A DNA stretch of 5,456 bases, from NCBI GenBank assembly GCA_009778375.1, contig WRJW01000122.1:1-5456 (forward strand), written 5' to 3'. Below, in pieces: positions 5,378 through 5,456 of the stretch; position 1 is the first letter of the stretch, and each line of letters opens with the position of its first letter. The DNA comes from Bacteroidota bacterium. GTDB taxonomy: Bacteria; Bacteroidota; Bacteroidia; Bacteroidales; UBA932. The notes under the pieces are model-generated. The model ran no database searches. It was not told the origin of the DNA and saw nothing but the letters and a program-made list of their open reading frames with translations. Both the position numbers and the translations under genes were made by a program.

Positions 5378-5388
5378 GGGAAACCCTA
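5375..5388 (+). other. 5-bp stem with GAAA tetraloop across the DUF4295 stop codon
   Basis: TAGGG (5375-5379), GAAA (5380-5383) and CCCTA (5384-5388) form a perfect 5-bp stem closed by a GNRA-type tetraloop. The stop codon TAG is the first three bases of the left arm. It lies 12 nt before the terminator stem. It may stabilise the mRNA 3' end, or may be chance given its small size. Confidence 0.4.
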
Positions 5389-5400
5389 AACCTGTCAGGC

Positions 5401-5430
5401 AAGCCGCTTCGTTATGGGAGCGGCTTTTGT
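5401..5430 (+). terminator. Strong intrinsic terminator of the rpmB-rpmG-DUF4295 operon
   Basis: AAGCCGCT (5401-5408) pairs perfectly with AGCGGCTT (5419-5426). A T.G wobble and a C-G pair extend the stem to 10 bp around a 6-nt loop (GTTATG). It is followed by TTGTCGTTTT, an interrupted T-rich tract. It begins 23 nt after the DUF4295 stop. On the minus strand the stem is followed by GCCTGA rather than a T-run, so it is mainly a rightward terminator. Confidence 0.88.
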
Positions 5431-5434
5431 CGTT

Positions 5435-5456
5435 TTACACCTCAAACCAAAACCGG
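5435..5456 (-). CDS. Possible 3' end of a convergent gene, cut by the window edge
   Basis: On the minus strand the last bases read RFWFEV followed by a TAA stop (5437-5435). A stop placed just beyond the rightward terminator fits a convergent gene. FWFE near a C-terminus recalls the end of histidine-kinase ATPase domains (GSxFWFE), but six residues cannot support a function. It may be chance. Confidence 0.25.

Noticed and set aside
5391..5399. CCTGTCAGG palindrome before the terminator
   Set aside because: A 4-bp stem with a 1-nt centre cannot form a hairpin and is common by chance; no evidence of a binding site.
1..5456. Mobile element, CRISPR, defence or other unknown system
   Set aside because: No arrays, long terminal repeats, transposase or integrase motifs were seen. 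Almost all the sequence is accounted for by conserved housekeeping genes.

Overview
This window is a core translation-gene cluster from a member of the Bacteroidota (Bacteroidetes). The evidence is the gene content (thrS-infC-rpmI-rplT, then rpmB-rpmG plus a DUF4295 gene, a protein family typical of this phylum), a LepB with the long insert typical of the phylum, promoter-like boxes of the Bacteroidetes type (TAnnTTTG at -7, TTTG near -33), and A-rich leaders that mostly lack Shine-Dalgarno sequences. The genus cannot be named from this sequence alone.

Layout. Positions 1-119 are an intergenic region with two back-to-back -7 boxes, one reading right into thrS and one reading left towards a possible gene that runs off the edge. 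Positions 120-4674 hold five same-strand genes with small gaps: thrS (threonyl-tRNA synthetase), infC (IF3, apparently starting at a rare AUA codon 1 nt after the thrS stop), rpmI (bL35), rplT (bL20) and lepB (signal peptidase I). The 78-nt rpmI-rplT gap is the longest inside this unit and can fold into a stem-loop, so it is a candidate site for L20 autoregulation. Positions 4675-4759 hold a second promoter region. It drives rpmB (bL28), rpmG (bL33) and a 53-aa DUF4295 gene (probably the Bacteroidota ribosomal protein bL38). This unit ends at a strong intrinsic terminator at 5401-5430. The last 26 bases may hold the tail of a convergent gene.

How it works together. The first unit couples tRNA charging, initiation-factor supply and two large-subunit proteins with the peptidase that removes signal peptides from exported proteins. 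The second unit supplies three small large-subunit proteins. The two promoter regions share a 19-nt block (18 of 19 identical), which suggests common control of two translation operons.

No mobile element, CRISPR array, tRNA, rRNA or defence system is visible. The most interesting points are regulatory or structural: the shared promoter block, the AUA start of infC, the folded rplT leader, the internal duplication in LepB, and the small DUF4295 gene.
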